7,486 nucleotides of DNA from an uncultured Coriobacteriaceae bacterium (GCA_900549525.1 UWSJ01000083.1:1-7486); one strand, 5' to 3'; shown: positions 1 to 5,493, counted from the stretch's first letter. Translations and numbers: made by a program. The notes: a model not told the origin generated them from the sequence alone.

Positions 1-1396
1 GCACGTAGTCGGCGTCGAACTGCATGGCCTCGTCGTCGCCGGCGTCGCGCTCGGCAATCTCGGCGTGGAAGCGATCGGCCTGGTCAACGGGATCGTTGAG
101 CTCGGAGAAGGCGTTGGCGTACTCGTGGCCGGCGATGACGAGCTCGAAGCGGTGCGTGAGGCGCGGGTCGTCCTCGTGGCGCTTGGCGAGCGGCGACACC
201 TCCACCGGGTAGTCAACCACAAACGTGGGGTTCACGAGCGAGGGCTCGCCCAGCTCGTCGTAGAGCTCGGCGATGAGCTTGCCGGCGCCCCACTCGGGCT
301 TGACCTCGATCTTGTTAGCCGCGCAGAGCTCGCGCAGGTGCTCAACCGGCGTGTCGAGGCCTACCTCCTCGCCAAGGGCGTTGGAGACGACCTTGGTCAT
401 GGGGATGCAGGGCCACTCGCCCGAGAGGTCGATGGTCTGGCCCTGGTACTCGATCTGCTCGGAGTCGTTGACCCGGGCGTTGGCGGCCTTGATGACGCCC
501 TCGGCCAGCTCCTTCATGCCCTGGAGGTCACTGTAGGCGCGGTAGGCCTCCATCGTGGTGAACTCGGGGTTGTGCGTGAGGTCCATGCCTTCGTTGCGGA
601 AGATGCGGCCGACCTCGAAGACCTTCTCGTACCCGCCCACGAGCAGGCGCTTGAGCGGCAGCTCGGTGGCGATGCGCAGGAAGCACTCCTGGTCGAGCGC
701 GTTGAAGTGCGTGATGAACGGCTTGGCCGTGGCGCCGCCCTGGATGGTCTGCAGAACCGGCGTCTCGACCTCCATGTAGCCGCTGTCCTCCATGTAGCGA
801 CGGAACTCGCTCACGATGGCCGAACGCTTGCGGAAGGTCTCGCGCACGTCGTCGTTGACGATGAGGTCGACGTAGCGCTGGCGATAGCGCGTCTCCTTGT
901 CGGAGAGGCCGTGGAACTTCTCGGGCAGCGGACGCACGGACTTGGAAAGCAGGCGCACGCTCGTGGGGGCCAGTGAGAGCTCGCCGCGGCGGGTGCGCAT
1001 CATGGTGCCGGTGGCCTCCACGATGTCGCCGAGGTCGAGCGCGCGCAGGGCCTTCATGCCCTCCTCGCCCATGTTGTCGATGCGGCAAAAGAGCTGCATG
1101 GTGGCCGTGGGGTCCTGCAGCACGATGAAGCAGACCTTGCCCTGGCCGCGCTTGGCGCGGATGCGGCCGCCCACGGTGAAGACAGCGGCCTCGGGGTCGT
1201 CGCCCTCGGCGAGGGTGTCGTAGCGGGCAAGCAGCTCGACCGCGTGGGCGGTGACGTTGCTGTGCTCGGGGTAGGGCGTGGAGCCAGCGTCGATGATGGC
1301 CTGACGGCGGGCGAGGCGGTGGGCGCGCTCGTCGGCGAGCTCGACGGCGCCGTCCTTCTCGGAGGCCTGCGAGGTGGAGACGTTCTCTTCGGACAT
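1..1396 (-). CDS. lysS: Lysyl-tRNA synthetase, class II (C-terminus cut by window edge)
   Basis: Charges tRNA-Lys with lysine in the cytoplasm. 465 codons are visible, beginning MSEENVSTSQ at the ATG read from 1396; AAGGAG lies 9 nt upstream (1406-1411). Residues about 70-155 form the N-terminal OB-fold anticodon-binding domain. The class II catalytic core follows: motif 1 region around GYMEVETPVL (206-215), then the lysine-pocket stretch with ATELPLK, and motif 2 with EVGRIFRNEGMDLTHNPEFT (261-280) ending in the TTMEAY typical of LysS. The visible part ends at GDDEAMQFDADYV. By comparison with E. coli LysS, about 45 residues remain outside the window, including motif 3 (GIDR). Nothing looks broken; the gene is only truncated by the window. 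It lies downstream of greA on the same strand, 85 nt away, with a terminator-like hairpin between. The identification is firm from motif order and length. Confidence 0.97.
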   Translation of the reverse strand, partial: MSEENVSTSQASEKDGAVELADERAHRLARRQAIIDAGSTPYPEHSNVTAHAVELLARYDTLAEGDDPEAAVFTVGGRIRAKRGQGKVCFIVLQDPTATMQLFCRIDNMGEEGMKALRALDLGDIVEATGTMMRTRRGELSLAPTSVRLLSKSVRPLPEKFHGLSDKETRYRQRYVDLIVNDDVRETFRKRSAIVSEFRRYMEDSGYMEVETPVLQTIQGGATAKPFITHFNALDQECFLRIATELPLKRLLVGGYEKVFEVGRIFRNEGMDLTHNPEFTTMEAYRAYSDLQGMKELAEGVIKAANARVNDSEQIEYQGQTIDLSGEWPCIPMTKVVSNALGEEVGLDTPVEHLRELCAANKIEVKPEWGAGKLIAELYDELGEPSLVNPTFVVDYPVEVSPLAKRHEDDPRLTHRFELVIAGHEYANAFSELNDPVDQADRFHAEIAERDAGDDEAMQFDADYV

Positions 1397-1405
1397 GGCG
1401 GAAAA

Positions 1406-1411
1406 CTCCTT
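1406..1411 (-). promoter_or_regulatory. Ribosome binding site of lysS
   Basis: AAGGAG on the minus strand, 9 nt before the lysS ATG. It fixes the start, and it lies only about 11 nt after the U-run of the preceding hairpin. That leaves essentially no room for a separate lysS promoter between the hairpin and the gene. Confidence 0.8.
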
Positions 1412-1421
1412 AGTAGGACAG

Positions 1422-1458
1422 AAAAGCGCCCTCCCCGCGAAGCATGCGGAGGGGGCGC
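1422..1458 (-). terminator. Terminator-like hairpin between greA and lysS
   Basis: Read leftward, the arms are GCGCCCCCTCCGC and GCGGGGAGGGCGC (1446-1458 and 1426-1438) with a 7-nt loop. They form a 13-position stem with one mismatch and one G-U-type pair, followed by TTTT at 1422-1425. It lies 23 nt after the greA stop. The U-run is short, so termination may be partial. With no visible promoter downstream, lysS would depend on read-through, and the structure may set the greA:lysS ratio. Stem and U-run are seen directly; the attenuating role is inferred. Confidence 0.55.
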
Positions 1459-1481
1459 CAACGAATCAACGTGCTCGCGCC

Positions 1482-1955
1482 CTAGCGCGAGATCTTGGTG
1501 ATGACGTAGCTGCGGGAGCCGGACGGGCTCGCGACCTCGATCACGTCGCCCTTGGCACGGCCCATCAGCGCCGAGCCAACGGGGCTCTCGTTGGAGATCT
1601 TGTGGGCAAGGGAGTTGGTCTCGGTGGTGCCCACGATGGTGAAGGAGCGCTTCTTGTCCGTACCCTGCTCCTGAATCTCGACAGTGCAGCCGATGGAGAC
1701 GGCAAGCACGTGGCCGGACGCCTCGGAAATCTTGGCTGTGGAGAGGATCTTGCGAATCTCGGCGATGCGGGAGGTGTTCTTGGACTGCTCCTCCTTGGCG
1801 TCGTCGTACTCGGAGTTCTCCGAAAGGTCGCCGAAGTCGCGGGCAACCTTGATGCGCTCGATAATCTCGGCGTCGTGCTCTCCCTCGCGCCAAGCGAGCT
1901 CGTCGACGAGCTTCTGGCGACCTTCGGGGGTGAGGATGATCTCGTTGTCAGCCAT
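1482..1955 (-). CDS. greA: Transcription elongation factor GreA
   Basis: Binds in the RNA polymerase secondary channel and stimulates cleavage of backtracked RNA 3' ends, rescuing stalled complexes. 157 aa, the normal family length. The N-terminal antiparallel coiled coil spans about residues 1-75. Its tip carries the family signature ARDFGDLSENSEYDDAK, with acidic D43 and E46 matching the Mg-coordinating D41/E44 of E. coli GreA. The C-terminal FKBP-like domain (about 80-157) has ESPVGSALMGRAKGD, the usual GreA C-terminal block. The start is MADNEIILT at the ATG read from 1955, as in other GreA proteins; the Shine-Dalgarno is weak (AGAAAG close by, GAGG further upstream). It lies between tatA and lysS on the same strand, and greA-lysS neighbourhood is common in Gram-positive genomes. 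All key residues are intact. Confidence 0.97.
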   Translation of the reverse strand: MADNEIILTPEGRQKLVDELAWREGEHDAEIIERIKVARDFGDLSENSEYDDAKEEQSKNTSRIAEIRKILSTAKISEASGHVLAVSIGCTVEIQEQGTDKKRSFTIVGTTETNSLAHKISNESPVGSALMGRAKGDVIEVASPSGSRSYVITKISR

Positions 1956-1994
1956 GGTCTGCTTTCTGCCTCATGGGTGGTACGTGACGTGACT

Positions 1995-2039
1995 GCCGAT
2001 GCGGGAGGGCCCGCGTCGGCCTAGGCGGGCAGCGCCCGC
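1995..2039 (-). other. Two GC-rich hairpins between tatA and greA
   Basis: Downstream of the tatA stop, the first hairpin pairs GCGGGC with GCCCGC (2025-2039, 3-nt loop). The second has 11-nt arms (1995-2005 and 2010-2020) with one mismatch and a 4-nt loop. Neither is followed by a U-run in the leftward direction, so they are not canonical intrinsic terminators. They may slow transcription or stabilise the upstream message end. No clear greA promoter was found in this 94-nt gap, so tatA and greA may be cotranscribed. Confidence 0.5.
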
Positions 2040-2049
2040 AGCGAAGCGC

Positions 2050-2385
2050 CTACTCGAGCTTGGCGCCGCACTTCTTGCAGAACTTGTTGTCAGCGGGGTT
2101 GGCGGCGCCGCACTTGCCGCAGAACTTCTCGCCCTCGGCGGCGGGCTCGGCGGGAGCGTCCTCGACGTCAGCGTCATCGTCATCGGTGTGCTTCACGACG
2201 ACGTCCTCGGCCTCCTTGGACTCGCCCTTGATCTCGCCCTCGGCCTCGTCCATGCCCTCACGGATGCCCTTGACCGTCTTGCCGAGCGACTTGCCGAGCT
2301 TCGGGAGGTTCTTGGGCCCGAAGATGATCAGGACGACGGCAAGAATGATGATGAGCTCAGGGGCTCCCAGTCCGAACAGAAGCAT
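2050..2385 (-). CDS. tatA: TatA-family twin-arginine translocase subunit with C-terminal zinc ribbon
   Basis: TatA oligomers form the pore element of the Tat system, which exports folded proteins carrying twin-arginine signals. 111 aa. Residues 3-22 are the membrane helix, with a polar E10 where TatA proteins carry Q/E. The hinge F22-G23-P24 is followed by the amphipathic helix PKNLPKLGKSLGKTVKGIRE (24-43), a classic TatA pattern. Residues 46-86 are an acidic linker (DDDD at 68-71). Residues 87-109 are a zinc ribbon: CGKCG at 89-93 and CKKCG at 103-107, with four cysteines in CxxC pairs. Ordinary TatA proteins (60-90 aa) lack this. The start was chosen at MLLFGLGAPEL because GAGAGGA precedes it with good spacing; an upstream in-frame extension of 51 codons has no TatA similarity. 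No tatC is visible nearby. The TatA assignment is firm; the zinc-ribbon role is unknown. Confidence 0.92.
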   Translation of the reverse strand: MLLFGLGAPELIIILAVVLIIFGPKNLPKLGKSLGKTVKGIREGMDEAEGEIKGESKEAEDVVVKHTDDDDADVEDAPAEPAAEGEKFCGKCGAANPADNKFCKKCGAKLE

Positions 2386-2465
2386 ATGGACGTCCTCTCC
2401 GAGGTGCCGCGACGGGCGCACCGTTCTATGGCGTACATGACTTGGCGCTGTTGCGCAATTTCGTA

Positions 2466-2531
2466 AGTATACTAGCGCACGGTTGCACGGATGCCATGAG
2501 ATTGTCCATCGCGACCGTTTGTCCGCATTAT
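2466..2531. promoter_or_regulatory. Divergent intergenic region with candidate promoters
   Basis: This lies in the 212-nt gap between the diverging tatA and the spermidine-synthase-like gene. AGTATACT (2466-2473) is a palindrome and gives a TATACT -10-like element on both strands; read leftward it could serve tatA, with a leader of about 75 nt, but no good -35 is seen on either strand. A separate rightward candidate is TTGTCC (2502-2507), an 18-nt spacer and CATTAT (2526-2531), giving a leader of about 60 nt for the rightward gene. TTGCGCAA (2451-2458) is a nearby 8-bp palindrome. All matches are modest, so treat these as candidates. Confidence 0.35.
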
Positions 2532-2597
2532 CGCCCATCCGCCACCTCGTCCGTGCGCATGGAGCGCACCACGTATGCGCGTCCCGTCAGGAGCCCA

Positions 2598-3452
2598 ATG
2601 CCAACTCCCGTGCTCGTTGCCTTCATCGTCGTCGCCGTCGTCCTCTCATCCTGGGCGGGACATCTGCTCGTGCTGCGCATCCTGCGCTGGCGCGGGGTCA
2701 CCGTGACGCGCACGATGTTCGGCACCACGTTCATCTTCGACACCGCGGACGAGGACGGCACGCCGGTCCGGCTGCTCAACGTGGGCGGGGCCTTCCAGAG
2801 CGCCTGCTACGTGGAGGATAGCCTTGCCTACGAGCTGGTTTGCGAATACCAACGCGCCGAGGCCGACATCGTGGCGAGCCTGCCCACCCTGCGCGACGTG
2901 GCCTTCATCGGCGGGGGCGGCTTCTCGTTTCCCAAGTGGGTGCTGCGCCACCTGCCGCCCGTGCGCGTCGCCGTGGCCGAGATCGACCCGAAGATCATCG
3001 ACATCGCCCGGCGCAGCTTCCATCTGGCGGATGCGGAGCGCCGCCACGTGCCAGAAGGCAGGCTCACCATCGCGTGCGAGGACGGCTGGGAATGGCTGCG
3101 CGGCCTGGAGCAGCCCGTCGACCTCATCGTGAACGAGGCGTTCTCCGGCAGGCACCCGCTGGGGCCGCTCACGGGCGAGGAAGGCGCCAAGCTCGTGCAC
3201 GAAAAGCTCGCAGACGGTGGCACCTACCTCGCAAACGTCCGCTGCCCGCTGGAGGGCAGGCGCTCGGCGGCGCTCCGTGAGACTGCCGACGCCTTCGGGC
3301 GCGAGTTTGCCCACGTATGGGTGGTGCCGGAGCGCCCGCAGGAGCCCACCGTGGCTGGGAACAACACGCTGGTGGCAAGCGACTGCGACCTCGTAGCCAC
3401 CGGGTGCGCCGCGCTCGCAGGACACGAGTGGACGGGCACCCCGTCGAGGTAA
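2598..3452 (+). CDS. Membrane-anchored spermidine-synthase-like (Rossmann methyltransferase fold) protein
   Basis: 284 aa. Residues 5-26 form a hydrophobic N-terminal segment, probably one membrane helix, followed by basic residues (R27, R30, R32), so the catalytic domain is probably cytoplasmic. The rest matches the spermine/spermidine synthase superfamily: VAFIGGGGFSFPKWVL (101-116) is the glycine-rich nucleotide loop, VAVAEIDPKIIDIARRSF (124-141) the acidic ribose-binding strand, CEDGWEWL (160-167) the next motif, and DLIVNEAFSGRHPLGPLTGEE (175-195) the region corresponding to the catalytic loop. True SpeE has an aspartate followed by S/T and DP in that loop; here it is N179-E180-A181-F182, resembling the DAFDG-type orphan family with D changed to E. 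Polyamine synthesis is therefore unproven. ATG at 2598 was chosen because AGGAG (2589-2593) lies 4 nt upstream; an upstream in-frame ATG (2559) has no ribosome site. It stands alone, diverging from tatA. Confidence 0.8.
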   Translation: MPTPVLVAFIVVAVVLSSWAGHLLVLRILRWRGVTVTRTMFGTTFIFDTADEDGTPVRLLNVGGAFQSACYVEDSLAYELVCEYQRAEADIVASLPTLRDVAFIGGGGFSFPKWVLRHLPPVRVAVAEIDPKIIDIARRSFHLADAERRHVPEGRLTIACEDGWEWLRGLEQPVDLIVNEAFSGRHPLGPLTGEEGAKLVHEKLADGGTYLANVRCPLEGRRSAALRETADAFGREFAHVWVVPERPQEPTVAGNNTLVASDCDLVATGCAALAGHEWTGTPSR

Positions 3453-3571
3453 AGCGAGCGCTTGGCTTTTCTCCGCAAGGGGGATGCAAGTTTATTCGCT
3501 TCGCCAGCGGGTCTGGACCGACGTGCGTGGCCCCATGACAAGCAAAACCAGCTTCGGCGACGAGTTAGCGG

Positions 3572-3717
3572 CGAACTGTATGGATTCGGCTTGGCTTCGC
3601 CGCCTGGGCAGCGAGTTTTTTATAATGCATAAGGCATCTATCGCCTCGATTTGCTCTGACTTTCGCCCACAGAACCCCCGAAGGCGGATGGCAGTCCGTC
3701 AGAGTCCATACAGTTCG
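3572..3717 (+). repeat. 16-bp long-range inverted repeat enclosing 114 nt
   Basis: CGAACTGTATGGATTC (3572-3587) pairs with GAGTCCATACAGTTCG (3702-3717). There are 15 Watson-Crick pairs and one T-G position, which is a wobble only in rightward RNA. Inside, CTCTGAC (3654-3660) faces GTCAGAG (3698-3704), which shares GAG with the outer arm. TTCGCC (3662-3667) can pair with GGCGGA (3683-3688), and AGGC/GCCT form a small hairpin near 3632-3645. The nested pairing suggests a folded RNA or the remnant of a small inverted-repeat element. No transposase or clear target duplication was seen. Confidence 0.6.
3596..3621 (+). terminator. Probable intrinsic terminator of the SpeE-like gene
   Basis: Rightward, TTCGCCGC (3596-3603) pairs with GCAGCGAG (3608-3615) across a CTGG loop. 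There is one C-A mismatch and one wobble, and six T follow (3616-3621). It lies about 145 nt after the stop codon. It sits inside the left half of the larger inverted repeat, so terminated transcripts would not contain the right arm. Confidence 0.5.
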
Positions 3718-3739
3718 TCCCGTTCTCGTCGCGCCCAAC

Positions 3740-3767
3740 AAAAAAGCCGTCGGCGCATGCCGACGGC
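3740..3767 (-). terminator. Intrinsic terminator of tRNA-Pro
   Basis: Leftward, GCCGTCGGC and GCCGACGGC (3759-3767 and 3746-3754) form a perfect 9-bp stem with loop ATGC, followed by TTTTTT (3740-3745). It begins 12 nt past the CCA end of the tRNA. This is a textbook intrinsic terminator. Confidence 0.92.
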
Positions 3768-3778
3768 CCTCGAATCCA

Positions 3779-3855
<77 letters not shown>

Positions 3856-3867
3856 AAACGAATGAGA

Positions 3868-3896
3868 ATAATAGCAGACTTGCCGCCCTTCGCCAA
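3868..3896 (-). promoter_or_regulatory. Promoter of tRNA-Pro
   Basis: Leftward -35 TTGGCG (3891-3896), 17-nt spacer and -10 TATTAT (3868-3873, 5 of 6 to consensus). Transcription would start near 3861, about 6 nt before the tRNA 5' end. Its -35 lies 7 nt from the edge of the 33-bp palindrome, which separates it from ispE. Confidence 0.7.
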
Positions 3897-3903
3897 CAAC
3901 TTT

Positions 3904-3975
3904 CTTTCTTCCGTATGATTTGTCACATGGGCCCGGGCGAAGCCGGGCCCATGTGACAAATCATACGGAAGAAAG
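3904..3975. repeat. Perfect 33-bp palindrome at the end of ispE
   Basis: Left arm 3904-3936 and right arm 3943-3975 are perfect reverse complements over 33 bp, separated by GCGAAG. The centre is GC-rich (CATGGGCCCGG) and the flanks are A/T-rich (TTTGTCACA and CTTTCTTCC). The last four codons of ispE and its TGA stop (3961-3963) lie inside the right arm. In a leftward transcript it folds into a very stable hairpin but is followed by AAAGTTGTT-like sequence without a true U-run; rightward it is followed by TGTGACAG. It may act as an ispE transcript end, an RNA-stability element or a barrier before the tRNA promoter. The length and perfection are seen directly; the role is inferred. Confidence 0.95.
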
Positions 3976-4848
3976 TGTGACAGTGGACCAGGAGCGCCAG
4001 CCGCGGGAACGGGCGGCGGCGGCAATGCGGTCGGCGTCCTCCGCGCTCTCGCAGAGGGCAAAGGAACACGCGCCCGAGCCCGTGACCTGCGATCCCAGCA
4101 CGCCATCCTGCCTCGCAAGCCACGCGGCGGCCCTTCCCACCTCGCCGCAGAGCGAGCAGGCCGCAGGAGCCAGGTTGTTGCGAAGCTCGCGGGCCATGGC
4201 ACGTACGTCACCCAAGGCAAGCGCCTCGCACACGCGCTTGTAACCAGCGGGCGCCTCGCCCATGCGGTCAAACTCGGCATAGGCCTCGGGCGTGGAGCCA
4301 CCGTCCGCCGTGGGCATCACGAGCGCAAGCGGTGCCTCGAAGCCGGGGAACGTGCGCTCGAGCCTGTCTCCCGCACCGCGATACAGGCCGGGCATGGGGT
4401 CGAGGAAGAAGGCGACGTCGGCACCCACCCGCCGGGCCACGCCGACCACGCGCTCGTCGAGCACGTCGGTGCCCCAGCGCGGCGCGAGAAGCCGCAGCAC
4501 GGCACCCGCGTCGGCAGACGAGCCGCCCAGACCGGCCCGCTCGGGAATGGACGCCCGCACGTCGACGCGCACGCGCGGCTCGACGCCCAGCTCGCGCGCC
4601 AAAAGCGTAGCCGCGCGCCAGACGGTGGTCTCCTCGGGCGCCACCTCGAGCGCCGGCGAGTGGTGCACCTCGAGCGCTGGCGCGTCGGTGACCTCGATGG
4701 TGTCAAAGAGGGCGACGGGCACCATCACGGAGTCGACGCGATGGTAGCCACGCGCGTCGCGCCCGAAGTGAACGCCGAGGTAGAGATTGACCTTGCAGGG
4801 GGTCTCGAGCACCTGGATGCCAGAGACGCGTGAAGAGGCGCCGGCCAC
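3961..4848 (-). CDS. ispE: 4-diphosphocytidyl-2-C-methyl-D-erythritol kinase
   Basis: Phosphorylates CDP-methylerythritol at the 2-position using ATP in the MEP pathway to isopentenyl diphosphate. 295 aa, normal length. GHMP-kinase features in order: TPCKVNLYLG (16-25) with K19 for the conserved active-site lysine; GYHRVDSVM (34-42); the ATP loop ERAGLGGSSADAGAVL (103-118); GADVAFFL (142-149) with D144 as catalytic aspartate; RNNL (223-226); and VTGSGACSFAL (255-265). The P-loop reads GLGGSSADA, one glycine shorter than the common GLGGGSSDA form. The start is GTG at 4848, with only a weak AGG 7 nt upstream; GTG at codon 13 (MLETPCKVNLYLG) would also match the length of Bacillus IspE, so the start is uncertain. 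veg ends 8 nt upstream, matching the veg/ispE neighbourhood of Bacillus. The stop lies inside a 33-bp palindrome. Confidence 0.95.
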   Translation of the reverse strand: MAGASSRVSGIQVLETPCKVNLYLGVHFGRDARGYHRVDSVMVPVALFDTIEVTDAPALEVHHSPALEVAPEETTVWRAATLLARELGVEPRVRVDVRASIPERAGLGGSSADAGAVLRLLAPRWGTDVLDERVVGVARRVGADVAFFLDPMPGLYRGAGDRLERTFPGFEAPLALVMPTADGGSTPEAYAEFDRMGEAPAGYKRVCEALALGDVRAMARELRNNLAPAACSLCGEVGRAAAWLARQDGVLGSQVTGSGACSFALCESAEDADRIAAAARSRGWRSWSTVTLSSV

Positions 4849-4856
4849 GCAGATGC

Positions 4857-5156
4857 CTAGTCGAGGGGCTCTGTGGGGGCGTAGTCGAAGAGGCGCTCGC
4901 CCGTCTCGTTGTCGAAGAGCTCGACGGTGCCCGTGAGCACGTCCACGTACTGATAGCTCTGGCGAGCCGTGCGACCGCGACGCTCGTCGACCTCCACCAC
5001 GAACAGCGACGGGTGGGCCTGGGCGAGGGTGCCCGTGCGCTCCACGATGCGCGAGCGGCCCATGTTGGCCTTCACCTTGATGCGCTCGCCCTGCATGCCT
5101 TCGAGCTTCTCGCGAATCTCGTCAACCTTGTTGACTGCCGGAACTTCGTTCTCCAT
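4857..5156 (-). CDS. veg: Veg family protein
   Basis: 99-aa small cytoplasmic protein of the Veg family (DUF1021). In Bacillus subtilis, Veg is abundantly made and stimulates biofilm matrix gene expression; its molecular activity is unsettled. Conserved landmarks: a short N-terminal helix VDEIREKLEGMQGERIKVKA (11-30), then NMGRSRIVERTGTLAQAHPS (31-50), matching the Bacillus [20 protein letters not shown] type block, then FVVEVDE and RQSYQYVDVLTGTVELF (65-81). The start is MENEVPAVNK at the ATG read from 5156, with GAGAG about 6 nt upstream; a 21-codon in-frame upstream extension is unlike the family. The C-terminal tail (82-99) is variable. It is immediately upstream of ispE and probably cotranscribed with it; a candidate promoter and a dyad lie about 100 nt upstream. 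Confidence 0.93.
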   Translation of the reverse strand: MENEVPAVNKVDEIREKLEGMQGERIKVKANMGRSRIVERTGTLAQAHPSLFVVEVDERRGRTARQSYQYVDVLTGTVELFDNETGERLFDYAPTEPLD

Positions 5157-5239
5157 GCCACGCTCTCTATCCCGACCGCAGCCATGCGGGCCCACCCGAC
5201 CGGGCAGGCTCGTGCACATGGGCAGAATGCGGCCATCGT

Positions 5240-5259
5240 GTATTCATGCGATTGAATAC
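5240..5259. promoter_or_regulatory. 20-bp dyad (operator candidate) at the veg promoter
   Basis: GTATTCA (5240-5246) and TGAATAC (5253-5259) are perfect inverted half-sites with a 6-bp spacer. The dyad overlaps the edge of the candidate veg -10 (5258-5263) and the predicted transcription start. The geometry suits a dimeric repressor. The regulator is unknown. Confidence 0.45.
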
Positions 5260-5286
5260 CATACTGTGCCGAGAAGCGCCTCACAA
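5258..5286 (-). promoter_or_regulatory. Candidate promoter of veg-ispE
   Basis: Leftward TTGTGA (5281-5286, 4 of 6), 17-nt spacer and TATGGT (5258-5263, 4 of 6). The leader to the veg ATG would be about 95 nt. It includes a possible hairpin, GCCTGCCC/GGGTGGGC with loop GGTC, roughly 40 nt upstream of the ATG. Moderate matches only. Confidence 0.45.
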
Positions 5287-5375
5287 GGCCCGGCAAGGGG
5301 AATGCACAATGACAACCGATTCCGAGCCCTCGGGACTCGACCTCGAGCGCGCCGGTTGCGCGCGGGCACAGTTGT

Positions 5376-5483
5376 AAAACGTGGCAGAGATGACCGTATT
5401 GCTTCGGAAAACGTTGCAGCAGGTCGCAATAAATACGAGAAAACGTTGCAGCAGCATGCCTTATACTCAGCTATAACGTTACA
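5376..5483 (+). repeat. Phased array of four AAAACGTTGCAG-type motifs (operator candidate)
   Basis: Copies start at 5376 (AAAACGTGGCAG), 5408 (AAAACGTTGCAGCAG), 5440 (AAAACGTTGCAGCAG) and 5473 (ATAACGTTACA). Copies 2 and 3 agree over 16 nt (GAAAACGTTGCAGCAG, 5407-5422 and 5439-5454). The spacing is 32, 32 and 33 bp, close to three helical turns, so all would face the same side of the helix. The sequence between motifs is unrelated. The core AACGTT is palindromic in copies 2-4, and TAACGTTA in copy 4 extends to 8 bp. A weak promoter, TTGCAG (5447-5452), 19 nt, TATAAC (5472-5477), lies inside copies 3 and 4; TATACT (5462-5467) is another -10 candidate. Regulation by a cooperatively binding protein is inferred. 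Confidence 0.75.
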
Positions 5484-5493
5484 AATACCTGGT

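Larger units (their letters stand above)
3453..3778. other. Convergent non-coding region between the SpeE-like gene and tRNA-Pro
   Basis: No convincing gene is present in these 326 nt. They hold a probable rightward terminator (3596-3621), a long-range inverted repeat (3572-3717) and the leftward tRNA terminator (3740-3767). An AT-rich TTTTTTATAATGCAT (3616-3630) contains a perfect TATAAT but no -35 at 16-18 nt on either strand. Reading frames through the region are short or overlap the tRNA antisense and show no family features. Confidence 0.6.

Noticed and set aside
65..976. 303-codon open frame on the plus strand opposite lysS
   Set aside because: It is a GC-driven antisense shadow: composition dominated by L/V/A/G/E/R repeats, no family motif, and the minus strand encodes an unmistakable LysS.
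1054..2024. Long frames on both strands overlapping greA (1054-1893 minus, 1374-2024 plus)
   Set aside because: They overlap GreA and LysS in other frames, lack domains and have low-complexity composition.
2386..2538. In-frame 51-codon N-terminal extension of tatA
   Set aside because: It would put a polar sequence ahead of the TatA membrane helix; the ATG at 2385 has a ribosome site and gives the standard TatA N-terminus.
2442..2597. In-frame N-terminal extension of the SpeE-like gene
   Set aside because: The extension overlaps promoter-like DNA, has no ribosome site and no similarity pattern; ATG 2598 follows AGGAG and starts a membrane helix.
3451..3470. Small hairpin plus TTTT just after the SpeE-like stop
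   Set aside because: The best stem is only 4 bp; the structure at 3596-3621 is a better terminator.
5376..5483. CRISPR array
   Set aside because: The conserved part is only 12-16 nt with 16-17-nt gaps, copies degrade, and no cas gene is near; the geometry fits protein-binding sites better.
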